A stretch of 50,916 nucleotides of DNA from Deltaproteobacteria bacterium (GTDB lineage: Bacteria; Myxococcota_A; UBA796; SXON01): contig BJHF01000046.1 of the NCBI GenBank assembly GCA_014191855.1, positions 1 to 50,916 of the forward strand, written 5' to 3'. Positions 1 to 7,909 of this stretch are shown here, piece by piece. A model generated the notes under the pieces. That model saw nothing but the letters and a program-made list of their open reading frames with translations, was not told the origin of the DNA and did not search any database. Position numbers and translations under genes: made by a program. The first letter of the stretch is position 1; each line of letters begins with the position of its first letter.

Positions 1-1
1 C

Positions 2-67
2 CTCGCCGCCATTGGCATGACCGACAAGATCCGGAACCGCACCGACTGGGGCACTGTGGGGCCCTAA
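2..67 (+). CDS. C-terminal end of an unidentified protein (partial)
   Basis: An open frame enters from the left edge and ends at a TAA at 65-67. The last residues read LAAIGMTDKIRNRTDWGTVGP. Only about 21 codons are visible, too few to name a family. It is called coding because the frame is open from the edge and nothing else explains this stretch; a chance open frame of this length cannot be excluded in such GC-rich DNA. Confidence 0.35.
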   Translation, partial: LAAIGMTDKIRNRTDWGTVGP

Positions 68-502
68 ACGGTGTATGTGCCTACTGCGCGCCGAAAACGG
101 GCGTTTGTCGGGGCTCGCCTGGCGCGGTGGTCAAAATGGGGCCGGTCGCCCCCCACGAAGTGAGAGTGTTTCTGGCACGTTTTTCTCAGATCGCCGAGGG
201 CGAGGGCCTCGCCCCCCGCGAAGTGAGAATTTCTCGGCCGAATTCCTCTCATAACGTAGGGGGTGACTCTCATTTCCACCAGGGCGAGCCGGCCCCCCCG
301 ACGTTATGAGAATCGCGTCGCGACACCATGCCGCAACCCCAGCGAACGCACCCTCCACCGCGATGCGCCGCGACGGCCCGCTTCGGGCCCTTCCCCCTCG
401 ACACTGAGACCGGTTCGCGCGCATCGCCCAGGCCCCGCCTTCGCCGTCGCACATCGGCCGGCAGGGGCGCCGGCCGCTACACGTCCTGGTCGCGGTGCCC
501 AC
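68..502. repeat. Gene-free stretch with a cluster of degenerate TCTC...GGGGG repeats
   Basis: No convincing gene lies here. The stretch holds several related units of about 20 bp with consensus TCTCA-nnn-CG-nn-GGGGG-yGA in both orientations. Minus-strand copies lie near 151-168, 213-230 and 293-311; plus-strand copies begin at 184, 247 and 268. Two successive copies on each strand are 63 bp apart (184 to 247, and about 150 to 213). The copies at 247-263 and 293-311 form an inverted pair with an 11-bp perfect arm (TCTCATAACGT / ACGTTATGAGA). From about 320 to 502 I see nothing specific. Similar units recur at 9505-9722. Confidence 0.6.
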
Positions 503-1114
503 CTACCCCCCGCAGTCCCCCCACATCCCCAGGTTCTCCGCCTGCGCCGCCGCTACATCCGCGTCGATCTCGTCTTCGTACGTGGTGTTCGGGTCGATCG
601 CGAGCGCCGAAGCAAAGCCGTTCCGGGCCAGCGCGCGGTCGAAGAACCCGGCTTCGCCCTCGCCGTTGATCACGTACGCGAGGTCGCGGTCGTAGAAGTC
701 CTTGCACTCGGCATCGAAGGTGAGCCACACGAGGTGGTCGAGAAGCGCGGCGCTGGTGTAGGCCGTTGCCTCGTTGCCGTAACATTCAGCCGGATCGTCG
801 TGCTCAATCTCCGGCGCGTCGATCCCGATGAACCGCACCTTCATCTCGCTGCCCCCGCTCTCCGGCTGCATGTACGCCGTGTCGCCATCGACGATGTGTG
901 CCACCCGCGCGAGGAGCGGCTCGCGGCACGGGTACTTGCCCTCCGGCAGGTCGGTGAGGGCGCGGACGCGGGCGTCGTCCTCCGAGAGATCTTCAGCCGT
1001 ATCCCCGGTCTCGCCGGAGTCAGCTTCGCCGTCTCCGTCGGTGTCCAACCCAGCGTCGCCCTCGCCGAACCACGCCGCACAGCCGGTCAACAACACGGGC
1101 ACAAGCCTGAGCAT
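503..1114 (-). CDS. Thermonuclease (SNase-like) lipoprotein
   Basis: A 203-aa exported nuclease, expected to cleave DNA or RNA with calcium at the cell surface or in the periplasm. The N-terminus MLRLVPVLLTGC is a lipoprotein signal with Cys12 as the lipidated residue. A 35-residue acidic Asp/Glu/Gly/Thr linker follows, then an SNase domain at about 68-200. Catalytic-type residues are visible: DGDT (77-80), the R94..D99..E102 pattern in VRFIGIDAPE, and an Arg in YDRDLAYV. Four or more cysteines suggest disulfides. The ATG at 1114 is preferred over upstream in-frame starts because it gives the signal peptide and overlaps the TGA of the upstream TPR gene (TGATG), implying translational coupling. 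It is the last gene of the minus-strand operon starting at 4402. Confidence 0.85.
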   Translation of the reverse strand: MLRLVPVLLTGCAAWFGEGDAGLDTDGDGEADSGETGDTAEDLSEDDARVRALTDLPEGKYPCREPLLARVAHIVDGDTAYMQPESGGSEMKVRFIGIDAPEIEHDDPAECYGNEATAYTSAALLDHLVWLTFDAECKDFYDRDLAYVINGEGEAGFFDRALARNGFASALAIDPNTTYEDEIDADVAAAQAENLGMWGDCGG

Positions 1115-1695
1115 CACTCCTCCCCCTCCGCTACCGCGCCAACCACCCCGTGTAACGCCGCGATCGCGCGTTCCGCCGCCTCCGCGGTGTCCGGTCGGGC
1201 CGTCGCCCGCTCCAAGGCCTCCAGCGCCCGCTCCGTTTCTCCGGCCTCCACCCAGCACCCCGCCGCGGCGAGGTCCTCGCTCCCCGAAGCCGAGTCCATC
1301 GCCGCCTGCTCAAACGCCTCCGCGCACGACTTCGGGTCCTTCAATGCGTGCTTGTACAAGAGGGCCAACTCCACGAGCACCTCGGCGCGTTCGTTTGCTT
1401 CCGGCGCGAGATCCGCCGCCGCCTCGAACGCCCGCACCGCCCCCCGGCTGTCCCCCTGCCCGCGCCGCAGCATCCCCGCCCGCCGCCAGGCCTCCGCGCG
1501 GGTGCCAGGCGTGTGCCAGCCTTTGGCCACCGCTTCGTACCGCGCGATCGCACCCACCACATCCCCACCCGCAAACCGGGCATTCGCCCGATCCATCGCG
1601 AGCGGCGACCACGGGCCCCACAGCCAGATCACCCCACCGAGGAGCGCCACCGCGATCGGTGCACCGGCGCGAACGAGGACCTCCCGAAGCTGCAT
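1114..1695 (-). CDS. Membrane-anchored TPR-like protein
   Basis: A 193-aa protein with a short cytoplasmic head, one membrane segment at about residues 12-30 (PIAVALLGGVIWLWGPW) and a helical repeat domain of TPR type (for example the stretch around AEAWRRAGMLRRGQGDSRGAVRAFE). It probably acts as a scaffold facing the periplasm; no enzymatic motif is visible. The ATG at 1695 places the membrane segment at the N-terminus and lies 17 bp after the stop of the DUF5989-like gene. Its own stop overlaps the start of the thermonuclease gene. The role within the carbamoyltransferase operon is unknown. Confidence 0.7.
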   Translation of the reverse strand: MQLREVLVRAGAPIAVALLGGVIWLWGPWSPLAMDRANARFAGGDVVGAIARYEAVAKGWHTPGTRAEAWRRAGMLRRGQGDSRGAVRAFEAAADLAPEANERAEVLVELALLYKHALKDPKSCAEAFEQAAMDSASGSEDLAAAGCWVEAGETERALEALERATARPDTAEAAERAIAALHGVVGAVAEGEE

Positions 1696-1712
1696 CCCCG
1701 GCGGGTAACCGA

Positions 1713-1910
1713 TCAGAACACCATGTAAATGAACGGCGCCACGTAGTGGATGCTCTGCAAGAACAACAGACCGACGGCGACGATGAGCAACACGACGACC
1801 AGCGGCACCATCCACCAGCGACCGCCGCGCCCAAGCATCGCGAGCAGGGCTCCGGCGGTGCCGAAGCGCATCAGCATCGTCTCCATCTTCGAAGGTTGGG
1901 ACTCGCTCAT
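1713..1910 (-). CDS. DUF5989-like small membrane protein
   Basis: A 65-aa protein with one membrane segment (WWMVPLVVVLLIVAVGLLF) followed by a short tail ending VAPFIYMVF. That ending and the small size match what I recall of the DUF5989 family, which commonly sits beside carbamoyltransferases; this was not checked against a database. The ATG at 1908-1910 overlaps the TGA of the carbamoyltransferase by four bases (ATGA). It may tether or stabilise the carbamoyltransferase at the membrane, but that is inference. The function of the family is not established. Confidence 0.75.
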   Translation of the reverse strand: MSESQPSKMETMLMRFGTAGALLAMLGRGGRWWMVPLVVVLLIVAVGLLFLQSIHYVAPFIYMVF

Positions 1911-3661
1911 TTGGGACGCTCCACCCGGAAGTTGTCGATGTAGAGCAGATCGAGGCCGCTGCGCACGAAGGAGGCCATCGCATCCACCGGGGAGGAGACG
2001 ACCGGCTCGCCCTTGAGGTTGAACGAGGTGTTGAGGACGACAGGCACGCCGGTGTGCTCCCCGAATCGTGAGATGAGTCGATGGTACGCCGGGGACGAAG
2101 CTGCGTCTACCACTTGGACCCGCGCCGTGCCGTCGACGTGGGTCACGGCGCCGAGCGACTCCCTGGCGCCGTCCTTCACCCCGCCGGCGGTGAGCATGAA
2201 GCGCGAAGGCGCCGCCGCGGCTGCCGGAATGTCGAAGTATGTGGCCGCGGACTCGGCGACCACCGACGGCGCGAACGGCCGGAACGGCTCGCGATACTTC
2301 ACCCGTACGTTCACCGCGTCCCGAGTCTCCGGTTTGCGCGGATCGGCGAGGATCGAGCGGTATCCGAGCGCCCGCGGCCCCCATTCGCAGCGCCCGTTCA
2401 TCCAGCCGATCACCCTCCCGGCGGCGAGGTCGTCCGCAGCGCGCTCCGGGGCTTCCTCGCCCACGTCGGCGTAACGGGCGCCGAGGTCGTCGAGGATCTC
2501 GCGGGTGGTGGCGTTGGGGGTTTCGCGACCGATGTCGGTGCGGGTCATGGCAGGCCCACGCGGGTTGCCGAGCACCGCGTGCCAGGCCCAGAGCGCCGCG
2601 CCCAAAGCGCCGCCCGCATCCCCGGCTGCGGGCTGGATCCACACGTGATCGAACGGCCCTTCCGCGGCGATCCGGTTGTTCGCGACCGAGTTCAGCGCAA
2701 CCCCTCCCGCGTAGCACAGCGCGTCGGTGCCGACGGTGGTGTGGGCGTGCCTCACGAGGTGCAGCATCGCGGCTTCCGTTTGCGCCTGCGCCGAAGCCGC
2801 GAGGTCGGCGAAGCGCTGGCTCACCTCGATCTCCGACTCCGAAGCGCCCTCCGCGGCGAGCCGCGGCGTGAACGCCGTGCCGGGGAACCGCCCCGCGCCG
2901 AGGAGCTCCGAAAGCTTGGGTGAGGCCGCTTGCGTGGGGTGCCAGTGCCAGGAGAAGTAGTCCATGTCGAGCGAGAAACCACCCCCGCTTTCGAGGCGAA
3001 GCAGCTTGTTCATCTCGGCCTCGAAGCGCGGCTGCCCGTAGGCGGCCATGCCCATCACCTTGAACTCGCCCTCGTTCACCGAGAAGCCCAGGTGGGCCGT
3101 GATCGCGCTGTAGAACAGCCCGATCGAGTGCGGGAAACGCACCTCCGACACCGGCTCGATCTGGGTGCCGCGGCCCCGCCAGAGAGATGTGGTGGCCCAC
3201 TCCCCAACGCCGTCTACACACAGGATGGCTGCGTTCTCGTGGGGGGAAGCGAAGAACGCGCTGGCGGCATGGCTCAGGTGGTGCTCGCAGAAGAGCACCT
3301 TGCTCGCGGGCACGCCGAACGCCTGGCAAAGGTTGCCGCGAAGCCAGAGTTTGTCGCCCAGCCAGGCCCGCATGTGCCGGGGAAACGCCGCCCAGGACCT
3401 CGGGAACGTGGCTACCGACGTGCTGAGGATGCGCTCGAACTTCCGGAGCGGCTTCTCGTAGAACACCACCCAGCTCAGGTCGGCGGCGGTGATGCCGACG
3501 CGGTCCATGCACCACTTGGCGGAGCGCACGGGCAGGGTTGCATCGTGCTTCAACCTGGAGAATCTCTCCTCCTGCACCCCGGCCACGATCACCCCGTCGC
3601 ACAACAAAACGGCCGCCGAGTCGTGGTACAGCGCACTGATCCCAAGGATGTAGGTGGGCAC
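1907..3661 (-). CDS. NodU/CmcH-family carbamoyltransferase
   Basis: A 584-aa enzyme that by family transfers a carbamoyl group from carbamoyl phosphate, via carbamoyl adenylate, to a hydroxyl of a sugar or natural product. Both expected domains are present. The N-terminal kinase-like fold carries HDSAA (13-17), EERFSRLKHD (31-40), HHLSHAAS (127-134), DGVGEW and EFKVMGMAAYG. The C-terminal part carries CYAGGVALNSVAN, GDAGGALGAA, CEWGPRALGYRSI, FRPFAPSV and NTSFNLKGEP. Length is normal. The start is a GTG directly abutting the TGA of the ferritin-like gene. No glycosyltransferase or polyketide gene is adjacent, so the acceptor is unknown; a soluble metabolite or a lipid or sugar head group are both possible. 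Confidence 0.93.
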   Translation of the reverse strand: MPTYILGISALYHDSAAVLLCDGVIVAGVQEERFSRLKHDATLPVRSAKWCMDRVGITAADLSWVVFYEKPLRKFERILSTSVATFPRSWAAFPRHMRAWLGDKLWLRGNLCQAFGVPASKVLFCEHHLSHAASAFFASPHENAAILCVDGVGEWATTSLWRGRGTQIEPVSEVRFPHSIGLFYSAITAHLGFSVNEGEFKVMGMAAYGQPRFEAEMNKLLRLESGGGFSLDMDYFSWHWHPTQAASPKLSELLGAGRFPGTAFTPRLAAEGASESEIEVSQRFADLAASAQAQTEAAMLHLVRHAHTTVGTDALCYAGGVALNSVANNRIAAEGPFDHVWIQPAAGDAGGALGAALWAWHAVLGNPRGPAMTRTDIGRETPNATTREILDDLGARYADVGEEAPERAADDLAAGRVIGWMNGRCEWGPRALGYRSILADPRKPETRDAVNVRVKYREPFRPFAPSVVAESAATYFDIPAAAAAPSRFMLTAGGVKDGARESLGAVTHVDGTARVQVVDAASSPAYHRLISRFGEHTGVPVVLNTSFNLKGEPVVSSPVDAMASFVRSGLDLLYIDNFRVERPK

Positions 3662-4402
3662 TCAGCCCTCCGAGCGGGCGAGGGCGAGCGCATCCCCCGC
3701 CCGGCCCTCTACCGGGTGCCAGCCTCCGGCCTCGAGGCGACCGAAGAGGCGGAAGGGGCCGAGCACGAGGAAGTAGAGGAGCGAGAGCCAGATCCCGCTG
3801 GTGAACGAACCGAAGTCCCGAGAGAACCTCAGCCAACGCTCCCACACCCGGCGAAGGCGGATCTTTCGCATCGTCGCGTCCATCGGCAGGCCGTCCTTCC
3901 GGTACTTGTCCACCTCGGTGCGGCTGTAGGTGACGTGGAACACTTCGTCCTTGAGGATGGCGCGGAGCTGGGCCTGGGTGGCATCGTCCGGCAGGCCCCG
4001 GTCCAGGTAGACGTTGAACTGCTCCACGGCGTCGGCTTCGGCCACGTACACGAACGCCATGAACTCGGGTTCGCCCAAACGCTCGAAGAGCGTTTGCCCG
4101 CCGACGATCCCCGCCTCAAGGAGCTGCCCGCTGTCCTCCATCGCGGCCTCGGCCCGACCGAGCAAGCCGAACGCGCGCACCCGCTCGGCGAAGATGAGCG
4201 CGTGACGACCCTCGTCCAGGCCGTGGTGGAAGTACTTCTTCCGCATATCCCGCCGCTTTGTGGCCTCTACCGCCGCGAACATGTCGAGCATGCTGCCGCG
4301 CTCTGCGAGCGCGAAGGCGCCGAGGAGACGCTGCGGGCGACCGGGCACGCGCCACGAGAACTCGCTGGCGACCGTGAGATAACAGCGACGCAACCAGCCC
4401 AT
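3662..4402 (-). CDS. Ferritin-like diiron protein next to carbamoyltransferase
   Basis: A 246-aa helical protein with ferritin-like diiron ligands in the expected order: E34, E64-x-x-H67 (DEGRH), E122 (AEADAVEQ) and E153-x-x-H156 (KDEVFHV). A hydrophobic segment follows at about 203-220 (GIWLSLLYFLVLGPF), so it may be membrane associated. Proteins of this fold oxidise, hydroxylate or desaturate substrates, or handle iron. The gene opens the minus-strand operon and is directly followed by the carbamoyltransferase, so it may oxidise the substrate that is later carbamoylated (inference). The start is the ATG at 4400-4402. The substrate and exact subfamily cannot be read from the sequence. Confidence 0.75.
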   Translation of the reverse strand: MGWLRRCYLTVASEFSWRVPGRPQRLLGAFALAERGSMLDMFAAVEATKRRDMRKKYFHHGLDEGRHALIFAERVRAFGLLGRAEAAMEDSGQLLEAGIVGGQTLFERLGEPEFMAFVYVAEADAVEQFNVYLDRGLPDDATQAQLRAILKDEVFHVTYSRTEVDKYRKDGLPMDATMRKIRLRRVWERWLRFSRDFGSFTSGIWLSLLYFLVLGPFRLFGRLEAGGWHPVEGRAGDALALARSEG

Positions 4403-4708
4403 GCCATGGCTCCCGATCGACAGGGTATCCGAACCGGGCGGCGAGGGGGACCGCCCTCGTCAGATCAGGGGTCGGTCGTACGGGGGAGGTCGGGGCAGCG
4501 GGTCACCCGAAGTGGAGGCGCGGCGCAAACGAGGGCGACTCGACTGCTCCGGGCCGGGCCAGCGGAGCCGCACGCGGCCCGCTCGAGCGCACAGGGTCGT
4601 CGTGTCGGCTCGGCCTCCTCGGTGCGGGGAACGCCCTGGCGATCCCCCGCGGCCGGAAGGGGGGTGGAGAAGGTTGGCCGACTCGATAATCGGTGATACG
4701 ATCACCGA
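4403..4708. other. Divergent intergenic region
   Basis: About 306 bp between two divergent genes. It should contain the promoter of the carbamoyltransferase operon (leftward) and that of the DUF4143 ATPase (rightward). On the right side GATAAT at 4685-4690 resembles a -10 element and overlaps the flank of the dyad described separately; no good -35 is visible. The rest is GC-rich with no convincing ORF, and I see nothing else specific. Confidence 0.5.
4690..4708 (+). promoter_or_regulatory. Perfect dyad abutting the ATPase start codon (possible operator)
   Basis: TCGGTGAT-ACG-ATCACCGA forms 8-bp perfect arms around a 3-bp spacer and ends one base before the ATG at 4709. A GATAAT hexamer starts at 4685, so transcription would begin inside the dyad and the mRNA would be nearly leaderless. 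The position fits an operator for repression, possibly by the encoded protein itself or by a host factor; this is inference. No Shine-Dalgarno sequence is visible. Confidence 0.55.
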
Positions 4709-5980
4709 ATGTCGAGCGCTCGTCAGAAGCGGCATGCGGAAGAGCGTTTATGCCTGCTGGCAGCGCATTCACCGGTGGTAGTGGTGTGCGGTGCCCGGCA
4801 GGTAGGGAAGTCCACGCTGCTCGACATGACGTTCGGCGCGGAGTCGGAGACCGTGGTGTTCGACGCGATGCAGGACATCGAAGGTGCCCGGCGGGATCCC
4901 GACCTTTTCTTGGATTCACGCGGCTTCCAACCCGGGGGAGCTCCGCGGCGGCCGCGGCTCATCCTCGATGAGATCCAGTTCGCCCCGGAGCTGGTTCCGG
5001 CGATCAAGCGACGGGTAGACCGCCTGGCCGTGCCCGGCCAGTTTCTCTTGTCGGGCAGCCAACAGTGGCAGGTGATGAAGCACCTCGCCGAGAGCCTCGC
5101 TGGCCGAGCGGCCTTCGTGGACCTCGAGGGCTTCACCCTCGCGGAGCTGGCCGGCAAGGGCGGACGCCCGCCGTGGCTCGCAGCGTTCCTCCTGGATCCC
5201 GAGGTGTTTGTCGCAAGCGACCGGCCGCGCTTGCCCCTCCCGCGCACCGTTACGGAGCAGGTGTTCCGGGGATTCATGCCTGGGGTGCAGGGGTGGCCCG
5301 ATGCGGCGCTGGACTCCTGGTTTGCCGGCTATGTGCGGACTTACCTCGAGCGTGATGCTCGCGCGTTCGGCGACGTTCACGACTGGGCTGAATTCGGCCG
5401 ATTCCTACGGTTGGCCGCCGCACATTCTGGCCAGGAGGTCAACGCGGCCCAGCTCGGACGCGAGGTCGGACTCACGCCGCAAACGGTTCGCCGCTGGTAT
5501 GCCACGTTGGCCGCTACGTTTCAGTGGAGTGAGCTGCCGCCATTCCACACGAACGCGGTGAAACGGCAGAGCCTGCGCGCGAAGGGCTACGTTACGGATG
5601 TCGGCTTGGCCGCTTACCTTCTCGGTCTTCCATCGGCGAATGCGTTGCTCGGTCGTCGCGAATGGGGGGCGTTGTTCGAGACGGCCGTCGTTGGCGAGCT
5701 TCGCCGCCAGCTCGCCATCGTGGCTCCGGGGGCAACGCTCTCCCACTACCGGGCCCATGGCGGCGCGGAGGTGGACGTCGTGATCGACCATGGTGGCCGG
5801 CTACACCCGATCGAGGTGAAGGGGAACAGTCGTCCTCATCGGCAGGACGCCGCTGGAATCCTCGCGTTTCGCGCTGCGCATTCGGGGCGGGACATCGCTC
5901 CCGGCGTCATTCTCGCCCCGGCCGAGCGGGCCTATGCGGTCGCGCCGGAGGTTTGGGTGGTGCCGTGGGATGTGGCGTGA
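4709..5980 (+). CDS. AAA-type ATPase with DUF4143 C-terminal domain
   Basis: A 423-aa protein of the AAA_14/DUF4143 family. The N-terminal ATPase has a P-loop GARQVGKST (28-36), a Walker B LILDEIQ near residue 85-92, and a sensor-like LLSGSQQW stretch near 113. The C-terminal DUF4143 half has a helix-turn-helix-like region around 245-280 and a nuclease-like core (ALFETAVVGELRRQ, AEVDVVI, PIEVKGNS) like the restriction-endonuclease-like folds of this family. The cellular role of the family is unresolved; members are scattered across genomes and often look horizontally acquired. It stands alone, transcribed away from the carbamoyltransferase operon and convergent with the Fe-S gene. Confidence 0.9.
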   Translation: MSSARQKRHAEERLCLLAAHSPVVVVCGARQVGKSTLLDMTFGAESETVVFDAMQDIEGARRDPDLFLDSRGFQPGGAPRRPRLILDEIQFAPELVPAIKRRVDRLAVPGQFLLSGSQQWQVMKHLAESLAGRAAFVDLEGFTLAELAGKGGRPPWLAAFLLDPEVFVASDRPRLPLPRTVTEQVFRGFMPGVQGWPDAALDSWFAGYVRTYLERDARAFGDVHDWAEFGRFLRLAAAHSGQEVNAAQLGREVGLTPQTVRRWYATLAATFQWSELPPFHTNAVKRQSLRAKGYVTDVGLAAYLLGLPSANALLGRREWGALFETAVVGELRRQLAIVAPGATLSHYRAHGGAEVDVVIDHGGRLHPIEVKGNSRPHRQDAAGILAFRAAHSGRDIAPGVILAPAERAYAVAPEVWVVPWDVA

Positions 5981-6005
5981 CGGCTTGACGCCGCCCTCCC
6001 CCAAA

Positions 6006-6842
6006 TCACGGCTCGGTCGCCCGCCGCACGTCCACCTTCCGACGCCAGGTTTGCCAGTGCGGACCGACACCTTCGTAGGCGTCTTCAGCCTCGGGGAGCC
6101 CCACGAGCTGCCGGAGCCGGATGCGACCCTGCGCCCGATCGTAGTGGTAGAGGAATTCGTCGTCGCCGTAGCGGGCGTGAGGCGCGACGGGGCAGGCACG
6201 GCGAGCGTCGCACGAGGAGGCGCAGCGCGTGGAAACGGCGTGGAACGCGGAGCAGCGGTCGACGTTCCAGTGGCCGGCGAGGAAGGCTTCGCCGGGGCAC
6301 GCGTCCATGCAGGGGGCCGGGCAGCCGACGCAGGGGTCGGCCACGGCGGGGGCGGAGAACGGCACGGGCGCGGCGATGAAACAAGCGGCGCGCAGCCCGA
6401 GCCACACCCCGTAGTCGGGGTTGAGCAACAACCCGAGGCGGCTGCGACCCCCAAGGCCCGCGAGGTCGGCGAGCAAGCGGAAGTCCAGGTGAACATCGGC
6501 GTTCGCCGACGCGAAGAACCAGCGGCGGTGAACCGGCCCGAGCGCGGCATCGGCGAACGCGACCTGCCTTCGCACGAACGCGTCCAGCGGGTGTTCTTCG
6601 TCGCCGAGGTGTCGCGGGTTCGCGGTGAGATCGGCCAGGAGGCTGTCCCACAACCGGCCGCCACCGCTGCCGAACACGAGGATCGCCTGGGTTCCCGGCA
6701 GTAATTCGGCGCTCAGTCGAGTGGGCCCAGCGACCGCGTCCCACTTCACCGGATCGGCGACGCCGAACGTGTTGAGGCCGACGTCCGCGAGGGCGGTTGT
6801 GAGCGGGGCGAGGTCCAGGGGGTCGCTGGAGGGGGGGTTCAT
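6006..6842 (-). CDS. 4Fe-4S protein resembling epoxyqueuosine reductase (QueG-like)
   Basis: A 278-aa protein. Its C-terminal half has a ferredoxin-like motif PCVGCPAPCMDACPGEAF and a second Cys-rich stretch (CSAFHAVSTRCASSC...CPVAP), consistent with two 4Fe-4S clusters. The N-terminal half resembles the cobalamin-binding part of QueG-type proteins, with motifs such as AILVFGSGGG. It is shorter than canonical QueG and lacks the C-terminal HEAT-repeat extension, so it is probably a relative rather than QueG itself. The start at 6842 (MNPPSSDP) is preferred over upstream in-frame codons, which overlap the divergent sulfotransferase promoter and start. It faces the sulfotransferase gene across 50 bp. 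Confidence 0.75.
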   Translation of the reverse strand: MNPPSSDPLDLAPLTTALADVGLNTFGVADPVKWDAVAGPTRLSAELLPGTQAILVFGSGGGRLWDSLLADLTANPRHLGDEEHPLDAFVRRQVAFADAALGPVHRRWFFASANADVHLDFRLLADLAGLGGRSRLGLLLNPDYGVWLGLRAACFIAAPVPFSAPAVADPCVGCPAPCMDACPGEAFLAGHWNVDRCSAFHAVSTRCASSCDARRACPVAPHARYGDDEFLYHYDRAQGRIRLRQLVGLPEAEDAYEGVGPHWQTWRRKVDVRRATEP

Positions 6843-6892
6843 CGCCCGCAGGGTAGCACCGCGGCCGCCGGGCGTGTCACACTGCCCCCGCC

Positions 6893-7909
6893 GTGGCCGC
6901 ACCCGTCTTCATCATCGGCACCGAGCGCTCAGGGTCGAACCTCCTGCGCTTGATCCTCAACGCGCACTCGCGGATCGTGATCCCGCACCCGCCGCACGTG
7001 ATGCGCTACTTCTCCCCGTTGGAAGTCCGCTACGGAGATCTCACCGACGACTCGCGCTTCCGCTGCCTCGTGGCCGACGTGCTCGCCCTGGTTCACGCAC
7101 ATATCCACCCTTGGGACTGGATCCCGACGCAGGAGGACGTGTTCGCCCGCGCGCGGGTGCGCTCCGTGCTCGGCGCATACGTGGCGCTGCACGAAGCACT
7201 GCTCGCCCACAGCGGCAAGGCCCGTTGGGGCTGCAAAAGTACGTTCATGGTCGATCACGTCGCCGACCTGCGCGCCGCGCTCCCCGACGCCCGCTTCCTC
7301 TGGCTCTTCCGCGACCCGCGCGATGTCGCCGCCTCCAGCAAGGAGTCCGTGTTCTCCGCGTTCCACCCCGCGTTGTCGGCCCGGCTGTGGGCGGCGCAGC
7401 AGGAGAAGGCGCTCGCGGCCGAAGCGGGCGGGGGCGTGCTCCGGGTGCGGTACGAAGAGCTCGTTGCCGAACCCGAGGCCGCCGTGCAGCGCATCTGCGC
7501 GTTTTTGGAGGAGCCCTTCGAGCCGGAGATGCTGCGCTGGTTCCAGAAGGAGGAAGCGGCGAAGTCGGCAGCGCTCTCCGAGTCGTGGAAGAACACCGCC
7601 GCGCCGATGCAGAAGGATAGGCTCGCAAGGTATCGGCGCGATCTCCGACCGGAGGAGATCGCCGTGGTGGAGGAGATCGCGGGTCCAACCATGGAAATGC
7701 TCGGCTACGCGCGCGATCTCCCGGTCCCGGCGCCGGCCACCGGCCTGCGCGCCTGGCTCCGCGAAGCGACGTGGCGGCTCCTCGACGATCTCCTGTGGCT
7801 CCGCGTGGAGCTGCGCTCCCTGCGGCGTGACCTGAACGTGGCCCGCCGTCGCGACCGCTTCTGGTTGATGCAGCGGATCAAGTGGCGCTTGGTGCTCAGT
7901 GGCGGGTAG
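6893..7909 (+). CDS. Sulfotransferase family protein
   Basis: A 338-aa protein expected to transfer sulfate from PAPS to a hydroxyl or amine acceptor. The 5'-phosphosulfate loop is TERSGSNLLRLIL near residues 10-22, and the 3'-phosphate motif is FRDPRDVAASS near 140-150. A C-terminal Arg/Trp-rich segment (ATWRLLDDLLWLRVELRSLRRD) may associate with membrane. The GTG at 6893 is the first start that preserves the P-loop-like N-terminus. Its last bases overlap the start of the next, related gene, so the two are probably co-translated. The acceptor is unknown. Confidence 0.85.
   Translation: MAAPVFIIGTERSGSNLLRLILNAHSRIVIPHPPHVMRYFSPLEVRYGDLTDDSRFRCLVADVLALVHAHIHPWDWIPTQEDVFARARVRSVLGAYVALHEALLAHSGKARWGCKSTFMVDHVADLRAALPDARFLWLFRDPRDVAASSKESVFSAFHPALSARLWAAQQEKALAAEAGGGVLRVRYEELVAEPEAAVQRICAFLEEPFEPEMLRWFQKEEAAKSAALSESWKNTAAPMQKDRLARYRRDLRPEEIAVVEEIAGPTMEMLGYARDLPVPAPATGLRAWLREATWRLLDDLLWLRVELRSLRRDLNVARRRDRFWLMQRIKWRLVLSGG

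Noticed and set aside
150..311. CRISPR-like array
   Set aside because: Units are short, degenerate, in both orientations and of unequal spacing; no cas genes are near.
263..1708. A 481-codon plus-strand open frame across the thermonuclease and TPR genes
   Set aside because: It is antisense to two well-supported genes and has a composition typical of GC-rich shadow frames; no motif is present.
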